DNA of 8,322 nt from Robiginitomaculum sp. (GTDB lineage Bacteria > Pseudomonadota > Alphaproteobacteria > Caulobacterales > Maricaulaceae): assembly GCA_002733385.1 (NCBI GenBank), contig NVVO01000002.1:148641-156962 (forward strand), read 5' to 3'. Positions 6,018-8,322 of this stretch are shown one piece after another. Positions within the stretch are counted from its first letter, which is position 1. Each line of letters begins with the position of its first letter. Both the position numbers and the translations under genes were made by a program. Under the pieces are notes generated by a model. The model did not search any database. It had not been told where the DNA came from and saw only the letters and a list, made by a program, of their open reading frames with translations.

Positions 6018-6503
6018 ATGTTACGCATCATGAAAATTTTACTGATTTTAAGCGTCGCACTGTGGGGGCTGCTTGGTGCTTTTGGCAATCTGACCGACTG
6101 GAGCGGCACCATAGGGGCCGTGTCTGCAACAACGTCCATGTCAACATTTGAAGGCGGCGGCGATAACTGGCGGGCGACAACCAACCCGGCGGTGATTTTC
6201 GCAGGCGCACTGTTTATCATGCTTTCCAAGGCGGTTGCCGGGGGCATGTGCCTGTTGGGGGCGCTGCGGATGTGGACTGCCCGCGCAGATGATGCGGCGG
6301 TTTTTGCCAAGGCCAAAATCTTTGCTCTTGCGGGCTGTGCCGTCGCGGTTTTCATGTTGTTTGTCGGCTTTAGCGTCATTGCAGAGGGTTGGTTTGAGCT
6401 ATGGCGCTCCGATGCCATGCACGCCCCCGTACTCGCCCCCGCCTTTCGCTACGGCGGCATGATCGCATTGATCGCACTTTTTGTCGGGGCCAAAAACGAG
6501 TAA
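6018..6503 (+). CDS. DUF2165 family small integral membrane protein
   Basis: A 161-residue protein with four likely membrane helices (about 4-24, 57-82, 95-118 and 140-157), matching the DUF2165 family of predicted small integral membrane proteins; no function is established. Family-like features are ILLILSVALWGLLGAFGNLTDW near the start, a polar loop after helix 1 containing NWRATTNP, AVAGGMCLLGALRMW, and a final helix ending in polar residues. The ATG at 6018-6020 has AGGGAG seven bases upstream; the frame stays open back to 5928, but the upstream part is not membrane-like and lacks a ribosome site. It is the only plus-strand gene here. It ends 5 bp from the stop of the convergent nuclease gene, with no terminator hairpin in between, so transcripts may collide or run antisense. 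What it shares functionally with the divergent oxidoreductase is unknown. Confidence 0.85.
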   Translation: MLRIMKILLILSVALWGLLGAFGNLTDWSGTIGAVSATTSMSTFEGGGDNWRATTNPAVIFAGALFIMLSKAVAGGMCLLGALRMWTARADDAAVFAKAKIFALAGCAVAVFMLFVGFSVIAEGWFELWRSDAMHAPVLAPAFRYGGMIALIALFVGAKNE

Positions 6504-6508
6504 GTCTA

Positions 6509-7702
6509 TTACGAGTTTCTCAGATCGCCTTGCCAACGATGAGCACGTCTAAATCCGTTTTCAACAGCTTCTTCTACAGTAAAAGCAAAAAAATCTGTAG
6601 TCTTTTTGAGTTGTGTCCTATCATATTGTTGATCCATGGGTAAGTGGTAGATTTTTTCAGGTTTACCAGCCTCAGCGATTCCCACATTACATTTAATTCG
6701 TGGGAATTCCTGCATTTCGCGGCTCTCATATAAAACAACTCCTAAAGCATTTGCAAATTTACGAGCCATTTCTGACAGCAAAATGTTAGTTGCGAACACG
6801 GGTGTTACATTTGGTGAGAACAGGTCAGAACTTTCAAGTTCAAACATTTTTGAAGTGCCAAAAAGTTGGGCAATATGTTTTTCGTGTATTCCCTTGTATT
6901 GGGCCCAATACTTGCATTGTATTATGTGTACATCATTATCTTTTCTGGCTATCAAATCTCTGCCTAAATCTGCGATATTTTTCGCAATCCCGGTATATTC
7001 CACCTCCCAACCTTTGGCCGTGTATTCATATCCTACCGAGAGTTCATAATCCCGGCCAATTTGCCAGTTGGATTTATTCTTTCTCTCAATATACCGATCA
7101 AGGGCTAACTGGTTTCGGTCGATTTCACTTAAATCTTCATATTCACCGGGGGATAAAAAATCGCGAACGCGATCATGATTGTCTTTTAGAGTTTCAAGGT
7201 TATCATATGTTTCTAACGCTAGAGGATTATCAAAATAGCTTTCCAGCTCCGGAAAGAGAGCAAAAAGTTGCTCGACCTTATAACTTACGCTCCGATTGTG
7301 AATTATAAGCTCTCTGTGCACTTTCTTAAGTTCCGCGATGCGAAGGGCTTCTTTTTTGGCAGGACGCTTTTTCGTGGCAAGATATTTTGCGGATTGGTCA
7401 AAATGCAAAGTTCGAAAATCTGAAATAAATTCTGAAAGCTTATCATATCTTTCGGGTATCGGGTCTGAAAGGATAGAATAATATTCATCTTTTCTATGAA
7501 TGACATGTTGAAGATTGGTAGTCTGGTGGTTTAAATTTCTTATTCGTGAATTTTGTTCGCTTATCGTTTTTGCGTTTTCAGACAGTCTCTTTTCGGCAAC
7601 TTCCAAGTTCCTGGCATCTATTTTTGCCTGATAGAGTTTTACCCATAGCCAAATCGCAAGACCAATACCGGTAAAAATCAATATCGTAATAAAATTTTCC
7701 AT
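6509..7702 (-). CDS. Membrane-anchored coiled-coil protein with Mrr-type nuclease and sunset-like domains
   Basis: A 397-residue putative restriction-type endonuclease. Seen in order: one N-terminal membrane helix (about 4-23), a heptad-rich coiled coil (about 24-75), a charged helical region (80-210) with SDFRTLHFDQSAKYLATKKRPAKKEA (94-119) and LSPGEYEDLSEIDRNQLALDRY (183-204), then a PD-(D/E)xK nuclease domain of the Mrr_cat type (about 212-330). Its likely catalytic residues are E220 in GRDYE, D249 in GRDLIA, and Q262 and K264 in IQCKYW, all present. The tail, IKCNV...EKIYHLPMDQQYDRT...FTVEEAVENGFRRAHRW (336-390), resembles the sunset domain. The ATG is poorly served by a ribosome site. 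The gene lies 48 bp after an XRE antitoxin gene in the same direction, and its low GC (21 of 60 in 6841-6900 against 40 of 60 in 4201-4260) suggests transfer. A role in defence against foreign DNA is plausible but inferred; the membrane tether is unusual for a restriction enzyme. Confidence 0.85.
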   Translation of the reverse strand: MENFITILIFTGIGLAIWLWVKLYQAKIDARNLEVAEKRLSENAKTISEQNSRIRNLNHQTTNLQHVIHRKDEYYSILSDPIPERYDKLSEFISDFRTLHFDQSAKYLATKKRPAKKEALRIAELKKVHRELIIHNRSVSYKVEQLFALFPELESYFDNPLALETYDNLETLKDNHDRVRDFLSPGEYEDLSEIDRNQLALDRYIERKNKSNWQIGRDYELSVGYEYTAKGWEVEYTGIAKNIADLGRDLIARKDNDVHIIQCKYWAQYKGIHEKHIAQLFGTSKMFELESSDLFSPNVTPVFATNILLSEMARKFANALGVVLYESREMQEFPRIKCNVGIAEAGKPEKIYHLPMDQQYDRTQLKKTTDFFAFTVEEAVENGFRRAHRWQGDLRNS

Positions 7703-7750
7703 TGTGGTGGATGTTTTTAATCCTTGAGAGACGTGAGCGGCATCTTAAAG

Positions 7751-8041
7751 TTAAGCCAGTTCAAGACGTAAGCTTCGCCCTACAGCCCTGGCGGCACGAC
7801 CGAGCGTTGCCAGTTTTACGTTGTCATTATTGGGATCAAGCAAGCGGTCAAGTTGGCTTCTACTGGTTTTCATGCGCGCAGCCATTTCTTTTTTTGTAAT
7901 GGCCTGCTTTTCCATCTCCTGAGTAATTTGCCACGCGATGACACGTTTGATGGCAATGGCCTGAACTTCCTCATAGAGGCCTTCTTCTTTCAAAAAATCA
8001 TCAAAACTGGATCCAACTGTCGATTCGTTTATTTTGCTCAT
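7751..8041 (-). CDS. XRE-family helix-turn-helix antitoxin (HigA-like)
   Basis: A 96-residue protein with a helix-turn-helix of the Xre/Cro type at about 46-69 (QAITKKEMAARMKTSRSQLDRLLDP), followed by NDNVKLATLGRAARAVGRSLRLELA, the C-terminal pattern common in HigA-like antitoxins. The N-terminal half (1-45) is helical and would contact the toxin. Its ATG overlaps the stop of the upstream RelE/HigB-like gene as ATGA, toxin first, the HigBA order. Family members bind the cognate toxin and repress the operon promoter, which here lies beyond the right edge. The reading frame is intact although the toxin frame is broken, so it may persist as an orphan antitoxin or regulator. The nuclease gene starts 48 bp downstream, without an obvious promoter between, so both could share a transcript. 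Confidence 0.87.
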   Translation of the reverse strand: MSKINESTVGSSFDDFLKEEGLYEEVQAIAIKRVIAWQITQEMEKQAITKKEMAARMKTSRSQLDRLLDPNNDNVKLATLGRAARAVGRSLRLELA

Positions 8042-8322
8042 TTATCAATCTCTTTCATTCTATTTTTTGCCAGCACTAAAGCTGATTGCGGGGTCTTTCG
8101 GCTTTTCTTGATAAAGCCGTGTAACAGAACCATTTTCTTACCCCGCATACAGAAAATGATTCGGGCAATACGCCGCCCGGTTAGGGAAGTGCGTACTTCA
8201 TACAACCCGTTTCCAAGAGGTTTACATGTTGGCATGCCGACGGGCCAACCATATTCAACCGTTGCAATGTCGCCGCCAATAATTCTGCGATCTTCTTAAT
8301 TTAATGCCGATATCAACCAATC
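8038..8322 (-). pseudogene. RelE/HigB-type toxin interrupted by an in-frame stop, 5' end outside the window
   Basis: Downstream of the stop the frame encodes EDRRIIGGDIATVEYGWPVGMPTCKPLGNGLYEVRTSL, then RIARIIF and KKMVLLHGFIKKSRKTP, the standard C-terminal core of RelE/ParE-superfamily HigB-like (Gp49) toxins, which cleave mRNA at the ribosome. A TAA at 8298-8296 sits just before EDRR. Upstream of it, in the same frame and up to the window edge, DWLISALN can be read, matching the family's (D/E)WLxxLxxEDRR block. The homology thus runs in one frame across the stop, so a single nonsense change (for example AAA, CAA or GAA to TAA) explains it better than a frameshift. The longest downstream ATG frame starts at 8235 (65 residues) with no good ribosome site; it would lack the N-terminal helices. 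A short product, readthrough or a sequence error cannot be excluded. Confidence 0.75.

Noticed and set aside
6495..6520. ACGAGT direct repeat around the DUF2165 stop as an integration duplication
   Set aside because: Six bases repeated within 20 bp is expected by chance and no mobile element lies between the copies.
6790..7308. Plus-strand open frame of 172 codons opposite the nuclease gene
   Set aside because: No family features; the minus-strand frame has the nuclease motifs, and Cys/Phe/Ile-rich shadow frames are expected here.
8236..8322. Frameshift as the cause of the broken toxin
   Set aside because: Family-like sequence before and after the stop reads in the same frame, so a nonsense change explains it without an indel.

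Overview
The window is a gene-dense piece of a bacterial chromosome, most likely an alphaproteobacterium. The reasons are a small ECF sigma factor paired with a DUF6768 protein, a PrtD-type exporter, a DUF2165 protein and moderately high GC. Taxonomy is inferred from family content only. Eleven of the twelve genes or gene fragments upstream of the right-hand end, and both right-end toxin-antitoxin genes, read on the minus strand. The exception is the DUF2165 gene at 6018-6503.

Layout, left to right. Positions 1-272 hold the N-terminal part of a type I secretion ABC transporter that runs off the left edge. Its promoter is flanked by a perfect 11-bp inverted repeat. Positions 362-1280 hold a two-gene unit: an ECF sigma factor overlapping by 8 nt a two-helix membrane protein (DUF6768), with an 11-bp tandem repeat upstream. 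Positions 1384-2066 are a toxin-antitoxin module: a ribbon-helix-helix antitoxin, then a Fic/Doc toxin joined by an ATGA overlap, with a palindromic operator on its promoter. Positions 2079-4782 are a likely co-transcribed run: a membrane-anchored M48 metalloprotease, a dihydroflavonol-reductase-like SDR and a SAM methyltransferase. Positions 4882-6503 are a divergent pair, a zinc-free NADP-type oxidoreductase and the DUF2165 membrane protein, sharing overlapping promoters.

Positions 6509-8322 look like an accessory segment of lower GC. It has a membrane-anchored coiled-coil protein with an Mrr-type PD-(D/E)xK nuclease domain and a C-terminal sunset-like domain. Upstream of it lies a HigBA-type pair. 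The HigB/RelE-like toxin carries an in-frame TAA with recognisable toxin sequence on both sides, so it appears to be a pseudogene, while its XRE antitoxin is intact.

The observations most worth following are: (1) the membrane-tethered nuclease and its domain order, next to a toxin-antitoxin locus; (2) the nonsense-broken toxin with a retained antitoxin; (3) the sigma/DUF6768 pair as a possible membrane-based sigma control unit; (4) the operators and repeats at the Fic/Doc module, the sigma gene and the exporter gene. No RNA gene, CRISPR array, insertion sequence or convincing intrinsic terminator was seen, and no gene-free stretch exceeds about 131 bp.
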